A stretch of 64,000 nt of DNA from Streptococcus cristatus (GTDB lineage Bacteria; Bacillota; Bacilli; Lactobacillales; Streptococcaceae): NCBI RefSeq assembly GCF_003943515.1, contig NZ_RJPT01000004.1, positions 77,819-141,818 of the forward strand. Direction: 5' to 3'. Shown here piece after piece: positions 26,639 to 36,904 of the stretch. The notes under the pieces are model-generated. The model searched no databases and had not been told where the DNA came from. It was given only the letters and a program-made list of their open reading frames with translations. Position 1 is the first letter of the stretch; each line of letters begins with the position of its first letter. The position numbers and the translations under genes were made by a program.

Positions 26639-26813
26639 GAGAGTGGGACAGAAATCGGTAATTCGTTAGAATTCGATTTCGTCGTCCCACCTCCGCACAG
26701 TTGAGTAGGGCTGTAAAAGCTGATGAAATCAGCGTAGTAGAGCCCACTCAACCACTGCGTCTTGCTCGACAATCCAAAAACAATTGAGAGGCTAGGACTT
26801 TTGTCCCAGACTC
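26639..26813 (-). repeat. 175-bp 3'-UTR element, copy A
   Basis: One of four exactly 175-bp copies. Ends are imperfect inverted repeats (GAGAGTGGGACAGAAA and GAGTCTGGGACAAAAG). It lies 17 bases after the galK stop, with the GAGTCTGGGACAAAAG end nearest galK. Transcribed in the galK direction it folds into successive hairpins (GGGAC/GTCCT; TTGAGTGGGCT/AGCCCTACTCAA; GTGGGAC/GTCCCAC). The last ends in CTCTCTTTAC. Several short reading frames inside it are not genes. Confidence 0.9.
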
Positions 26814-26830
26814 AAGTTCTTTTTTGTTAT

Positions 26831-28009
26831 TTAGTCCAGCACTCGGCTTCCGCCAGCTACTTCTGCAATGTAAAAGCTAGGGGCATAGCCGACAACCTCT
26901 TGATACTTGCGATCTACATTTTCTTTGAAGGGTTCCACCGCATCCTTAGCAACTAAAGCAATGGCGCAACCACCGAAGCCTGCTCCAGTCATACGAGCCC
27001 CCAGAACACCTTCTTGCTCCCAGGCCGTGTGGACCAAGGTGTCCAGCTCTAGACCAGTCACTTCATAATCATGTTCTAAAGAAACATGAGACGCATTCAT
27101 GAGACGGCCAAACTTGGCAAGATCGCCTGCCTGCAGAGCTGCCCGCGCTTGCAAAGTACGTTGATTTTCTAAAACAGCATGGCGAGCCCGTTTGAGGCGA
27201 TTTTCGTCCTCTATTAGATAGCTATACTCATCAAAGGCCCACTCATCCAACTCACCCAAGGTAGCGATAGACAGCTTGCGGTTAAGTTCTTCAACAGCTT
27301 TTTCGCACTCCGCCCGACGCTCATTGTACTTAGAATCCGCTAATTCACGACGCTTGTTGGTATTCATTATCACTACGACGTTGTCCTTGAGATCAAGCGG
27401 AACCAAATCATACTCAAGAGTATTGGTATCTAAGTAAATAGCCCGCTGGTCAGTTCCCATTCCGATAGCAAACTGGTCCATGATGCCAGAATTAACCCCG
27501 ATAAATTCATTCTCGGTTAATTTACCGATTTTCACTAGATCCAGACGTTCCAACTGCAAATCAAAGAGTTTCTCAGCAATGACACCCGTCAAAAGCTCTA
27601 GTGATGCGGAAGATGACAAGCCAGAACCATTTGGAATATTTCCATAAACATAGATATCCATTCCTTTGTCAATCTTATGGCCTGCCTCCTGCAGAAAATG
27701 AAGGACTCCTTTCGGATAGTTGGTCCAGTTATGCTCAGGCTCAAAGTGCAGGTTTTCCAGCGGTACTTCAATAATCCCTTTTTCTTCAAAATTCCCTGAG
27801 AAGAATCGCAAGAGCTGGTCGTCCCGCTTGCGAGCCGCTCCATAAGTTCCAAGAGAAATGGCTGCAGGAAAGACATGACCGCCGTTGTAGTCCGTATGCT
27901 CGCCAATCAGATTGATCCGACCAGGTGAAAAGAAGGTATGGTCTGCTTCTACTCCAAAAATCTTGGCAAAATCTGCGCGGACTTGCTCCGCTGAAATGAC
28001 ATTTGGCAT
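26831..28009 (-). CDS. galK: Galactokinase
   Basis: GHMP-family kinase phosphorylating galactose at C1, first step of the Leloir pathway, 392 residues. Motif 1 ([14 protein letters not shown]) binds galactose, motif 2 ([15 protein letters not shown]) is the ATP loop and motif 3 ([16 protein letters not shown]) completes the active site. It is the first gene of galK-T-E, divergent from galR, with a strong promoter, GalR-like operator and a perfect cre in the 193-base gap. Expression should therefore need galactose and absence of preferred sugars. Confidence 0.97.
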   Translation of the reverse strand: MPNVISAEQVRADFAKIFGVEADHTFFSPGRINLIGEHTDYNGGHVFPAAISLGTYGAARKRDDQLLRFFSGNFEEKGIIEVPLENLHFEPEHNWTNYPKGVLHFLQEAGHKIDKGMDIYVYGNIPNGSGLSSSASLELLTGVIAEKLFDLQLERLDLVKIGKLTENEFIGVNSGIMDQFAIGMGTDQRAIYLDTNTLEYDLVPLDLKDNVVVIMNTNKRRELADSKYNERRAECEKAVEELNRKLSIATLGELDEWAFDEYSYLIEDENRLKRARHAVLENQRTLQARAALQAGDLAKFGRLMNASHVSLEHDYEVTGLELDTLVHTAWEQEGVLGARMTGAGFGGCAIALVAKDAVEPFKENVDRKYQEVVGYAPSFYIAEVAGGSRVLD

Positions 28010-28041
28010 AAATTAAACTCCTTTAAAATTGGTTTTTGATT

Positions 28042-28056
28042 TTGTAATCGTTTTCT
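28042..28056. promoter_or_regulatory. cre (CcpA) site in the galK promoter
   Basis: TTGTAATCGTTTTCT matches the 15-base cre consensus WTGNAANCGNWNNCW at every position. It lies just downstream of the galK -10, where CcpA binding represses. Confidence 0.8.
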
Positions 28057-28058
28057 TA

Positions 28059-28087
28059 ATTATACCTGTTTTTGAGTAAAACTTCAA
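28059..28087 (-). promoter_or_regulatory. galK promoter
   Basis: On the minus strand TTGAAG (-35), 17 bases, TATAAT (-10). The -10 is 50 bases upstream of the galK start. Confidence 0.8.
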
Positions 28088-28090
28088 TTA

Positions 28091-28112
28091 ATTTAGTAAA
28101 TTTTTACTTAAT
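28091..28112. promoter_or_regulatory. GalR-type operator
   Basis: TTTAGTAAA-TT-TTTACTTAA is a near-perfect palindrome (8 of 9 pairs), placed directly upstream of the galK -35 and between the divergent galK and galR promoters. Related TTTACT half-sites recur at 28125 and 28152. It is the expected type of site for a LacI/GalR-family repressor. Confidence 0.65.
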
Positions 28113-28145
28113 AAGACAATTGGGCAATATTTACTAAATTCCTCT

Positions 28146-28174
28146 TTGTTATTTACTTGTTTTTGAGGTATAAT
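28146..28174 (+). promoter_or_regulatory. galR promoter
   Basis: TTGTTA (-35), 17 bases, TATAAT (-10), ending 28 bases before the galR start codon. A TTTACTTG half-site lies within the spacer, suggesting autoregulation. Confidence 0.75.
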
Positions 28175-28193
28175 AGCCCATATAAGACAATAG

Positions 28194-29204
<1,011 letters not shown>

Positions 29205-29218
29205 TAAAAAAAGAACTT

Positions 29219-30154
29219 ATGAAAACCTACGAACAATTATTTACCATTCTCAGCCAGGCTGACGATTATGTCAACGGAGAAAGTCTGGCCCAGAAATTGG
29301 GCATTTCCAGGACTTCCATTTGGAAGGCCATTCAGCGCTTGGAAAAAGAAGGAATCCAAATTGATTCCGTTAAAAACCGGGGCTATAAGCTCAAGGCGGG
29401 GGATTTACTAATCCCAGAAATCATTGAAAAAAAGGCACCTATCAAGGTTTCCTTCAACCCCAATTGCCAATCTACTCAGATAGATGCCAAAGCAGGTCTG
29501 GAAGCGGGTGGCGAAGCAAATACCCTCTATCTAGCTGCTGCTCAATCCGCTGGTCGCGGTCGCTTCGGCAGAGACTTTTTCTCTCCAAAACAGGGAGGCT
29601 TTTATATGTCCCTCCATCTCAAGCCCAACCTGTCTTTTGATCAAATCCCTGCTTATACTCTCCTGACAGCTGGAGCCATCTATCAGGCTGTAAAAAATCT
29701 AACCCTCATAGACATAGATATCAAGTGGGTCAACGATATTTACTACAAGGATAAAAAAATCGCAGGTATTTTAACCGAGGCTATTACTTCCGTCGAGACA
29801 GGCTTAGTCACAGATATTATTATCGGGGTCGGGTTTAATTTTTGCGTTCATGTTTTCCCAAAAGAATTGCAAGATAAGGCAGGCTCACTCTTTACTGAGA
29901 AGGCTCCTGTCAGCAGAAATGAGCTGATTGCTGAGATATGGAGATGTTTCTACGAAAGCGATCCCCAAGACTTGCTCTATCTTTACAAAAAGCACTCTCT
30001 AGTCCTCGGTCGCCAAGTGTGCTTCCAGCAAAATAATCAAACCTATAAGGGAATTGCTAGCGATATCTCGGACAGTGGCCAACTTCTAGTCCAGTTGGAT
30101 AAGGGACAAAGTATCTGGCTCAACAGTGGGGAAATTTCACTAACTAGCTGGTAA
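29219..30154 (+). CDS. birA: Bifunctional biotin-protein ligase/repressor BirA
   Basis: Attaches biotin to acceptor proteins such as acetyl-CoA carboxylase BCCP, and may repress biotin genes. The 311-residue protein has an N-terminal winged helix (LAQKLGISRTSIWKAIQRLE, residues about 22-41) and the ligase domain with the biotinyl-AMP loop SAGRGRFGRDFFSP and the catalytic segment KWVNDIYYKDKKIAGILTEA, then a small SH3-like C-terminal domain. Presence of the HTH makes it the regulatory type. It ends at a bidirectional terminator. Confidence 0.94.
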   Translation: MKTYEQLFTILSQADDYVNGESLAQKLGISRTSIWKAIQRLEKEGIQIDSVKNRGYKLKAGDLLIPEIIEKKAPIKVSFNPNCQSTQIDAKAGLEAGGEANTLYLAAAQSAGRGRFGRDFFSPKQGGFYMSLHLKPNLSFDQIPAYTLLTAGAIYQAVKNLTLIDIDIKWVNDIYYKDKKIAGILTEAITSVETGLVTDIIIGVGFNFCVHVFPKELQDKAGSLFTEKAPVSRNELIAEIWRCFYESDPQDLLYLYKKHSLVLGRQVCFQQNNQTYKGIASDISDSGQLLVQLDKGQSIWLNSGEISLTSW

Positions 30155-30174
30155 GCTATCTAAAATTGCATTTA

Positions 30175-30207
30175 AAAAGCACTTGATGTTCCATTTCAAG
30201 TGCTTTT
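30175..30207. terminator. Bidirectional terminator between birA and the DUF59 gene
   Basis: AAAAGCACTTGA/TCAAGTGCTTTT stem with a 9-base loop and flanking A and T runs, between convergent genes. Confidence 0.85.
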
Positions 30208-30244
30208 CTTTATAGACAACTGCTTTTCTTCCAGTATGATGTCG

Positions 30245-30583
30245 CTATTTAATCCCCAAAGCGATTCGAGCATAACGACTCATCTTTTCCACTGTCCAAG
30301 CGGGATACCAAACCAATTTGACATCTGTCTTGGTAACCTCTGGAACATCTGACATGGCATCATAGATCTGGTCAGTCAGAAGATCCGCCAGAGGGCATCC
30401 CATGGTTGTCAGGGTCATATCGATTTCCGTTTCTCCATTGGTCTCGTCAAAACGGATTTCATAGATCAAGCCTAGATTGACAATATCAATCCCCAGCTCT
30501 GGGTCGATGACCTGCTCCAAGCTCTCTAAAATACGCGTTTTAATCTTTTCAACTTCTTCAGGGCTGTATTTTTTTTCTGACAT
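30245..30583 (-). CDS. MIP18/DUF59 family metal-sulfur cluster assembly factor
   Basis: Small cytosolic protein of 112 residues of the SufT/PaaD/MIP18 (DUF59) family, which assists Fe-S cluster maturation of target proteins. The family signature is visible as VIDPELGIDIVNLGLIYEI and LTTMGCPLADLLTDQI with the conserved Cys. The C-terminus adds a WYPAWTVEKMSRYARIALG tail. It lies downstream of rpoD on the same strand with a 123-base gap. Its actual client is unknown. Confidence 0.88.
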   Translation of the reverse strand: MSEKKYSPEEVEKIKTRILESLEQVIDPELGIDIVNLGLIYEIRFDETNGETEIDMTLTTMGCPLADLLTDQIYDAMSDVPEVTKTDVKLVWYPAWTVEKMSRYARIALGIK

Positions 30584-30706
30584 GCATATCCTCCTTATAG
30601 ATATGGCAAAAGTTCAAGTTAACTTGAGGCGCTTTTGTTTTCAGCTAGGTTTTCCGCCTTGACGCTTCCTGCTGAAAGATTTCTGCTCCTCGCCGCTCTT
30701 CATTTC

Positions 30707-31819
30707 TTAATCTTCGATAAAGTCTCTGAGTGGTTTGCTACGGCTTGGATGGCGGAGTTTACGCAGGGCTTTGGCTTCAATCTGGCGAATCCGCTCACGG
30801 GTGACATTGAAGACCTTGCCGACATCTTCCAGTGTCCGCATTTTCCCATCATCCAGACCAAAGCGCAGACGCAGGACATTTTCCTCGCGGTCTGTCAGCG
30901 TATCCAAGACCTCATCCAGCTGTTCACGAAGAACGACACGAGTCGTGTAGTCAACTGGATTTTCAATCACTTCGTCCTCGATAAAGTCTCCCAGATGGCT
31001 GTCATCTTCCTCACCGATAGGTGTTTCCAAAGAAACTGGCTCCTGAGCAATCTTGAGAATCTCACGAACCTTATCTGGTGTCATATCCATCCGCTCAGCG
31101 ATTTGCTCTGGAGTTGGATCTTGGCCTAATTCCTGCAAGAGATTGCGTTGCTCACGGACAAGCTTGTTAATGGTTTCCACCATGTGAACTGGAATCCGAA
31201 TAGTCCGAGCTTGGTCAGCAATCGCACGGGTAATAGCCTGACGAATCCACCAAGTCGCATAAGTTGAAAACTTAAATCCTTTGGTATAGTCAAACTTATC
31301 AACGGCCTTCATCAGCCCCATGTTTCCTTCTTGTATCAAGTCAAGGAACTGCATCCCACGGCCGACATAGCGCTTAGCAATGGAAACAACCAAACGAAGA
31401 TTAGCCTCAGCCAGACGCTGCTTGGCTTCCAAGTCTCCCTGTTCTACCAAGATAGCCAGCTCCTGCTCTTCTTCATTACTGAGAAGGGGCACAACCCCGA
31501 TTTCTTTCAGGTACATGCGGACTGGGTCATTGACCTTGGCTGAATTGCTGCCTAAGAGCTCTTCATCCGTCAGCTCCGCTTCTTCCTCTTCAGTATTCAA
31601 GACACGCGCGCTGGGATTTCCTTCTTTATCTGTAATCGAGATGCCTGCATCCTGAATGCGTTGCAGCAAATCCTCAATCCCATCAGCGTCCAAAGTGAAA
31701 GGAATGACCAGCTGGTCATTGATTTCATCGTCTGTCGCTACACCTGTCTGCTTATGATTGCGGATAAATTCTGCAATTTGAACATCTAATGTTGTTACTT
31801 CTTTTTGTTTTGTAGCCAT
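30707..31819 (-). CDS. rpoD: Primary RNA polymerase sigma factor RpoD (SigA)
   Basis: Housekeeping sigma-70 factor, 370 residues. Region 1.2 (DDLLQR) is followed by the region 1.2-2.1 stretch [21 protein letters not shown]. Region 2 has [22 protein letters not shown] and [19 protein letters not shown] (2.3-2.4). Region 3 begins [15 protein letters not shown] and region 4.2 has the helix-turn-helix [20 protein letters not shown]. It lacks the long non-conserved region of enteric RpoD, as usual in Firmicutes. It starts 2 bases after the dnaG stop, so it belongs to the dnaG-rpoD macromolecular-synthesis operon. Confidence 0.98.
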   Translation of the reverse strand: MATKQKEVTTLDVQIAEFIRNHKQTGVATDDEINDQLVIPFTLDADGIEDLLQRIQDAGISITDKEGNPSARVLNTEEEEAELTDEELLGSNSAKVNDPVRMYLKEIGVVPLLSNEEEQELAILVEQGDLEAKQRLAEANLRLVVSIAKRYVGRGMQFLDLIQEGNMGLMKAVDKFDYTKGFKFSTYATWWIRQAITRAIADQARTIRIPVHMVETINKLVREQRNLLQELGQDPTPEQIAERMDMTPDKVREILKIAQEPVSLETPIGEEDDSHLGDFIEDEVIENPVDYTTRVVLREQLDEVLDTLTDREENVLRLRFGLDDGKMRTLEDVGKVFNVTRERIRQIEAKALRKLRHPSRSKPLRDFIED

Positions 31820-31821
31820 AC

Positions 31822-33603
31822 CTACTCCATTCTTCTTTTTTGTGCGATTAAGCGCTCCACCTCTAATATAGCGGCATTCTCATCTCCAGTATGCAAAGCT
31901 TCTCGAATCTTTTTGCTAATCAGCTGATTATTCTTACGAAGCAATTCGCGTTCCCTGGTCAGCTCAACTTCTGCTAACTCTCCGTCTTCCATCTCCTCTG
32001 GCAAATCTTCCTCCAACATCCGATACCAAAGTTGCTGGACCCTTTCCGGTAAGCTAGATAAATCCTGCGAAGTCACTTCACCATTGGCCAGTAAAAGCTC
32101 GTATAACTCCTGCAGTTCCGCCGTATCAAAGGCAAAATCTGTGCGAAGCCGATAGCTATTTAAAACCAGCTGATTGTGTACCATACGATAGAGGATATGG
32201 ATTTCTGCCTTTATCAGCCGTGATAGCTGTTTAGACAGCGGAAGATCTACCAGTACAGGGCTTCTTAGAGATTCTGACTGCTGTCCGCTTCGACTACTTC
32301 GCTCAGCCAAACGGCTATTATTAACCGTGTTCTCTACCTGCTGGTAATCAAAATCCGGCAGCAACTCAGCCAACATATAAATATAGGAATTCTGAGCTGT
32401 AATAGACTGCGTCTGAGCAATAATTGGCGCCATTCGCTCCACAAATTCAATCTGAGCCTGCAAATTTTCAATATTATCCGGTTTGAGATAGCGTAAAAGG
32501 AACTCTACATCACTAATTCGCGTTTTAGTCAGAAATTGTCGCAATTCCTCGGCAGAATTTTTAGCAATAAATTCGTCTGGATCCATATTGTCAGGAAAGG
32601 AGACAATCTCTACCGACATATCCCGTAGCTCCTCTAAAGCTTTGGCTGTCGCAGCCTGACCAGCCCTATCTCCATCATAAGTCAGAATTATTTTCTTGCA
32701 ATACTTACGCAGATGCTGGACATGCTCAGGCGTCAGAGCTGTTCCCATAGATGCGACTGCATTTTCAACTCCAGCCCGATAAGCCGCGATCACGTCCATA
32801 AAGCCTTCCATCAGATAGACTTCATGGCTCTTCTTGATAACCGGCTTGGCCTTATCCAGATGATAAAGCTCATAGCTTTTATTAAAAATAGGGGTGCTGC
32901 GACTATTCTTATACTTGGCAGTCTGTGAACCAGCCTCCAAATCTTGCCAAATCCGACCAGAAAAGGCGACAACCTGACCCTTGTCGTTGGTCAAGGGAAA
33001 CATAATCCGGTTCTGAAAAGCATCATATACCAGATTATTCTCTGCCAGATTAAAAAGACCCGAGTTCATGATAGTGGACTCATCAAACTTACCAGCCATA
33101 CTCTTATGAAGATAGTTGCCTTCATTAGGAGCCAGGCCGATTTGAAAATGCTTAATGACTTCATCCGTCAGCCCACGCTTATAGAGATAAGCGCGTGCTT
33201 CTTCTCCTATCTTGGTCGTCATCAGAACTGCATGGTAAAACTTAGCTGCCTCTGTATGAATATCATAGAGCGCCTGATGCGGATGAGACTGTCTCCGTCG
33301 ATCTGCGCTAGCTCTCTCCATACCTAAGGAAATGCCCGCTCTGTCTGCGACAATCTGCACAGCATCCATGAAGGATACGCCTCGGTAGTCCTCAATAAAC
33401 TTGAAAACATCCCCCGACTTGCCACAGCCAAAACAGTGATAAAACTGCTTGTCCTCTACAACATTGAAAGAGGGCGTCTTTTCGCCATGAAAGGGACAAA
33501 GTCCCAGAAAATTTCTCCCAGCCTTGGTCAAGGCTACCGTTTCTCCTATGACATCGACGATATTGACACTATTTTTTATTTCAGAAATCATTTCTTTATC
33601 CAA
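31822..33603 (-). CDS. dnaG: DNA primase
   Basis: Synthesises RNA primers at the replication fork and interacts with DnaB helicase. The CHC2 zinc finger is [11 protein letters not shown] and [11 protein letters not shown] (about residues 33-60). The TOPRIM core has [16 protein letters not shown] and [13 protein letters not shown]. The C-terminal helicase-interaction domain fills residues from about 440. I choose a TTG start at 33603 (593 residues) because GGAGG lies 9 bases upstream and the result begins [10 protein letters not shown], like other streptococcal primases. An ATG 24 bases earlier lacks a ribosome site and one 12 bases later is too far from it. Confidence 0.94.
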   Translation of the reverse strand: MDKEMISEIKNSVNIVDVIGETVALTKAGRNFLGLCPFHGEKTPSFNVVEDKQFYHCFGCGKSGDVFKFIEDYRGVSFMDAVQIVADRAGISLGMERASADRRRQSHPHQALYDIHTEAAKFYHAVLMTTKIGEEARAYLYKRGLTDEVIKHFQIGLAPNEGNYLHKSMAGKFDESTIMNSGLFNLAENNLVYDAFQNRIMFPLTNDKGQVVAFSGRIWQDLEAGSQTAKYKNSRSTPIFNKSYELYHLDKAKPVIKKSHEVYLMEGFMDVIAAYRAGVENAVASMGTALTPEHVQHLRKYCKKIILTYDGDRAGQAATAKALEELRDMSVEIVSFPDNMDPDEFIAKNSAEELRQFLTKTRISDVEFLLRYLKPDNIENLQAQIEFVERMAPIIAQTQSITAQNSYIYMLAELLPDFDYQQVENTVNNSRLAERSSRSGQQSESLRSPVLVDLPLSKQLSRLIKAEIHILYRMVHNQLVLNSYRLRTDFAFDTAELQELYELLLANGEVTSQDLSSLPERVQQLWYRMLEEDLPEEMEDGELAEVELTRERELLRKNNQLISKKIREALHTGDENAAILEVERLIAQKRRME

Positions 33604-33691
33604 TAGACAATACCTCCAATTCATCACAGAATATCACTCTATATTTTATAATAATTTGACGCAAATGTAAAACATTTGATAGGCAAATGAC

Positions 33692-33720
33692 TTGAAATAA
33701 TTGCTACTTTAAGCTATAAT
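33692..33720 (+). promoter_or_regulatory. mscL promoter
   Basis: TTGAAA, 17 bases, TATAAT; the -10 ends 41 bases before the mscL start. Confidence 0.8.
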
Positions 33721-33761
33721 ATAATCCCAAATATTAAATTATTTTTTGAAAGGAAAAGAAA

Positions 33762-34148
33762 ATGCTAAAGGATCTTAAAGAATTTTTGCTACGCGGTAAC
33801 GTGATTGACTTGGCAGTCGGGGTTATCATTGCGAATGCTTTCGGAGCAATCGTCAATTCATTGATTACTGACGTTATCACTCCCCTCTTCCTCAATCCAA
33901 TTTTGAAAGCTGCAAACTTGAAGCAAATCGCTGAATTGAAATGGAACGGAATTGCTTATGGTAACTTCTTGAGCGCCGTGATCAACTTCTTAGTAATCGG
34001 TACTGTTCTCTTCTTCATCGTGAAGTCTGCTGAAAAAGCACAAAGCCTTGCTAAAAAGAACGAAGAAGCTGCTGAAAAAGCACCAGCTGGACCAACAGAA
34101 CTTGAAGTTCTGCAAGAAATCAAGAGCCTGCTTGAAAAACAAAACTAA
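33762..34148 (+). CDS. mscL: Large-conductance mechanosensitive channel
   Basis: Homopentameric membrane channel that opens under hypo-osmotic stress, 128 residues. It has the N-terminal helix (LKDLKEFLLRGNVIDLA), TM1 (VGVIIANAFGAIVNSL, about residues 19-40), a short extracellular loop containing KWNGIAYGNF, TM2 (VINFLVIGTVLFFIV, about 70-87) and a charged C-terminal bundle helix. The conserved GNVIDLAVGVIIG pattern is nearly intact (A for the last G). It is a single gene with its own promoter, followed after 10 bases by a copy of the 175-bp element. Confidence 0.96.
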   Translation: MLKDLKEFLLRGNVIDLAVGVIIANAFGAIVNSLITDVITPLFLNPILKAANLKQIAELKWNGIAYGNFLSAVINFLVIGTVLFFIVKSAEKAQSLAKKNEEAAEKAPAGPTELEVLQEIKSLLEKQN

Positions 34149-34158
34149 TATCCAAACA

Positions 34159-34333
34159 GAGGCTGGGACAAAAGTCCTAGCCTCTCAATTGTATTTGGAT
34201 TGTCGAGCAAGACGCAGTGGTTGAGTGGACTCTATTACGCTGATTGCATCAGCTTTTACAGCCCTACTCAACTGTGCGGAGGTGGGACGACGAAATCGAA
34301 TTCTAACGAATTACCGATTTCTGTCCCACTCTC
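34159..34333 (+). repeat. 175-bp 3'-UTR element, copy B
   Basis: Starts 10 bases after the mscL stop with GAGGCTGGGACAAAAG and ends GTCCCACTCTC followed by TGTTTTATTATA, so the terminal hairpin plus T-rich stretch resembles an intrinsic terminator for mscL. It is inverted relative to copies A, C and D in the window, but has the same orientation relative to the gene it follows. A TTG-started reading frame through it is spurious. Confidence 0.9.
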
Positions 34334-34361
34334 TGTTTTATTATACGCTTCCCATTCAAAA

Positions 34362-34385
34362 GAAAAAAACAGCCGAATCGGCTGC
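34362..34385 (-). terminator. rpsU terminator
   Basis: On the minus strand CAGCCG-AT-CGGCTG is followed by seven T residues, 17 bases after the rpsU stop. Confidence 0.85.
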
Positions 34386-34401
34386 TTCCTCATTCTATTG
34401 A

Positions 34402-34578
34402 TTAGAATTTTTTACGTTTACGAGCTGCTTCTGATTTACGTTTGCGTTTTACAGAAGGTTTTTCATAGAATTCACGTTTGCGTGTTTCTTGAAGAGTACC
34501 AGCTTTAGTAACCGCACGTTTGAAACGACGAAGAGCATCGTCAAGAGATTCATTCTTACGTACTACTGTTTTTGACAT
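34402..34578 (-). CDS. rpsU: 30S ribosomal protein bS21
   Basis: Small-subunit protein of 58 residues involved in translation initiation. The start [20 protein letters not shown] and a very basic C-terminus ([17 protein letters not shown]) are diagnostic. I use the ATG at 34578, preceded by a GGGAG ribosome site; a longer reading adds eight residues of no family value. It stands alone with its own terminator. Confidence 0.97.
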
Positions 34579-34743
34579 TTTTTTCACTCCCTTCAAGTCC
34601 AAGATCTATTCTATTCTACACGCAAAATTGATAAATGTCAAGGAAAAAACTGCCATAAACTTATATTATCTTCACTTTCTTTTTTAAAAGCAACAAATTG
34701 TTAGAATGAACATCATAATAATAATAGCAAAAAGAAATTTATT

Positions 34744-35367
34744 TTAAGTCTGTTCAGAAACGACTTCTCTTTCTTCACCATTTACAATTACGGCTTGGGA
34801 ATTATTCATTAGCATTAAACTGAGCTGATTTTTATACATTTCAAAGGTCTTCTGACTACTATCAGTAAAAGGCTCCTCACCATAATGTGGAAGGATATAA
34901 AAATTCACTTCACCCAATCCTGCTGTATCAAATAACTCTGTCGCTACCGTCTTGTCGTCCATGAGTTTATTGTAGTCAATATCCTTGGCTGTAATAATAG
35001 CCCCTGCTGATTCTCCTATATAAACCAACCCATCTCGTATTTGTTCTTTGATAAAAGGTAGGAGTTGCTTTTTATTTAATTCTTGCAATAAATAAAATGT
35101 ATTTCCGCCTGAGACATAAATAATCTTACTTTGGAAAATCTTTGCCTGCGCGGTTTCTCGATCACAAGAAGCAATATCCAGAATCTCTATCTCAAAGCCT
35201 AAATCTCTGAATGTTTGCTGAGCCTCATCGATATAGGCAGTATAGTCCTCTTTGTTCCCAGCGGTAGGAATAAATAAAACCTTTTTTTCTAGATTCTTTT
35301 CCTTTGCATAATCTCTAAAAAGCTTTTTGACTCCAGCAAAGTATGAACATAAAAATAATTGTTTCAT
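34744..35367 (-). CDS. pepE: Peptidase E (S51 family) / type 1 glutamine amidotransferase-like protein
   Basis: Predicted cytosolic serine peptidase of the PepE/S51 fold, 207 residues. The nucleophile elbow is GESAGAI, GGNTFYLLQEL precedes it and the His candidate is in ILPHYGEEPF. PepE enzymes cleave Asp-X dipeptides; streptococcal members are often annotated only as Type 1 glutamine amidotransferase-like, so the substrate is uncertain. The start at ATG 35367 has GGAGGCACAATC upstream. It follows the methyltransferase gene by 13 bases, probably the same transcript. Confidence 0.85.
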   Translation of the reverse strand: MKQLFLCSYFAGVKKLFRDYAKEKNLEKKVLFIPTAGNKEDYTAYIDEAQQTFRDLGFEIEILDIASCDRETAQAKIFQSKIIYVSGGNTFYLLQELNKKQLLPFIKEQIRDGLVYIGESAGAIITAKDIDYNKLMDDKTVATELFDTAGLGEVNFYILPHYGEEPFTDSSQKTFEMYKNQLSLMLMNNSQAVIVNGEEREVVSEQT

Positions 35368-35380
35368 GATTGTGCCTCCA

Positions 35381-35998
35381 TTAATGTTTGACAATTTTAT
35401 AAAGGATCCACGATCCCTTTCTTTGACTAATTACGAGCTCAAAGCCTACTGATAACAAAAATCGTCTAAATGCTTCTTCGCTTTGGACCTCTGGTAAAAA
35501 GTAAGACAACTTGTTATATTCACAAGCCAGTAAGAGCATCCCATCTGATTTGAGTATCCTTCGAAGCTCTATAAAAGAAGCATCTAGGTCTTGCCAATGA
35601 AAATGCGTTTGAAAAGCTGTAATCAAATCAAAACTTTCATCAGAAAATCCTGTCTCCCTAACGTCTCTTCGTTCAAAATTTAGATTGACCATCCCTATCT
35701 GTTTGGCTTGAGCTATTGCAATGTCTGAAATATCGATTCCAGTTATAGTACTTTGCGGAAAGGTTTCTTTCAGTAGGATGGTTGAACGGCCGTTCCCAAC
35801 TCCTACATCTAAGATTACAGGGTAAAATGTCCTATCCAGATGACGAATTGCCCATACAAACATGGGGATATAGGCTCGATTCCACAATTTCATCATTCGT
35901 TTTCCTAGAAAGCCCGAAGGATTCTTTGATTGCTGAATCAAAGAATGAAACATGAGTAATAAAAGTATGATAGAAATGATGATTATTATATGAAGCAC
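35381..35998 (-). CDS. Class I SAM-dependent methyltransferase with N-terminal membrane helix
   Basis: 205-residue protein with an N-terminal hydrophobic helix (residues 2-17, IIIIISIILLLLMF) and a SAM-binding Rossmann fold: VILDVGVGNGRSTILL (motif I), TGIDISDIAIAQAK (motif II), DLITAFQTHFHW and a late ILKSDGMLLLACEYN. Substrate unknown. A membrane anchor before a small-molecule-type methyltransferase suggests it works at the membrane or was annotated correctly as an anchored enzyme; no partner beyond the pepE-like gene is apparent. Confidence 0.82.
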   Translation of the reverse strand: MLHIIIIISIILLLLMFHSLIQQSKNPSGFLGKRMMKLWNRAYIPMFVWAIRHLDRTFYPVILDVGVGNGRSTILLKETFPQSTITGIDISDIAIAQAKQIGMVNLNFERRDVRETGFSDESFDLITAFQTHFHWQDLDASFIELRRILKSDGMLLLACEYNKLSYFLPEVQSEEAFRRFLLSVGFELVISQRKGSWILYKIVKH

Positions 35999-36072
35999 TC
36001 TTCAATCCTCCACTTCTGGATAACTACATTATAGCATTTTAGAGAGATTACAGCTATATTGATCAACAAAAC

Positions 36073-36108
36073 ACTTGCATCCCAAAAGATAACTTTTGGG
36101 ATGCAAGT
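36073..36108 (-). terminator. Long hairpin after the BlaR1-like gene
   Basis: A 16-bp perfect stem (ACTTGCATCCCAAAAG and its complement) with a 4-base loop. On the minus strand it is followed by GTTTTGTT. It ends the blaI/blaR-like unit. Confidence 0.7.
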
Positions 36109-36132
36109 CATTCAAAACGACTGTCTTTTACC

Positions 36133-36889
36133 TTACAAGGTTTTTCGTTTTTTGGCTTCTTTCGAGAAGAAAATATTCTTAATCTTCTCATAGCGTAAGA
36201 AGCGTTGAATGAGGCGCTGGTCGCTTACATCTGGTTTCAAATCAACCACATAGTCCAACTTGATAAACTTATTGTCAACTGACTGGACCGTGGTCAACTC
36301 AAAGCTTTTGCAGGCTGTTTCAAAGATTGCTTCAAAAAGAACTTCATAGTCTAATTCAGCAGGAATCTGAATTTGTACATAACGTCTTGTTTGACTAACC
36401 GAACTAAATCCCATCTTTTCTTTGATCAAATGCAACTGGAACAAAGTCTCTTCGTCCTCAACTTCTGTCCCCCAACGTTGCAACATCTTTTTGAAACGGA
36501 TATAAGAATAGGCATACTTACCTAGGTTAAATGCACAACCAAGCAGCCAAATGGCAAAGAAAATTTCAAACCAAGGCAGCCCTGGAAAATCCTCCCAGAG
36601 ATTGGCCTGGCTAGCTTTTTCAGCTACTTGAGAAACAGCTTGCTCTCCACTTGTCTGGGTAGCCCTAACGGCTGTCTGAACAGTCGACCCAGTACTCAGC
36701 CGAATAAAGCCAGAACCGAACTGGGGACGGAATGGGAACAGAAAACTCAGTAAAATTAAAAACCAGATAAGATACTTGACCTTGACTGAAATTTTGGTCT
36801 TAAGAGCTGCAAAGAGCAGGCTCAAAAGCAGGACCAAAATCGAGGTTGAGAAACTTGTTAAGGAGGAAAGACAAAAGGAACTGTTTCAT
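36133..36889 (-). pseudogene. BlaR1/MecR1-like (M56) membrane protein, frameshifted and short
   Basis: The natural start is ATG 36889, 16 bases after the blaI stop, with GAGG upstream. It encodes MKQFLLSF and then runs out of frame. The rest (S-L-T-S-F-S-T-S and the following hydrophobic LVLLLSLLFAALK) continues in another frame to the stop at 36133, so one base appears inserted near 36865. The downstream frame alone could start at a TTG at 36837 (234 residues). Three to four hydrophobic segments resemble the BlaR1 N-terminal membrane domain, but no HExxH zinc site or penicillin-binding sensor domain exists; family proteins are much longer. The disruption could also be a sequencing error. Confidence 0.6.
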
Positions 36890-36904
36890 GGGTACTACCT
36901 CATG

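Noticed and set aside
26569..26772. Short reading frame starting with M-S-S-K-T-Q that recurs at 34200
   Set aside because: Lies inside the 175-bp element, starts at TTG, overlaps galT in one case, and differs at its 3' end in each copy. Best explained by the element's sequence, not a gene.
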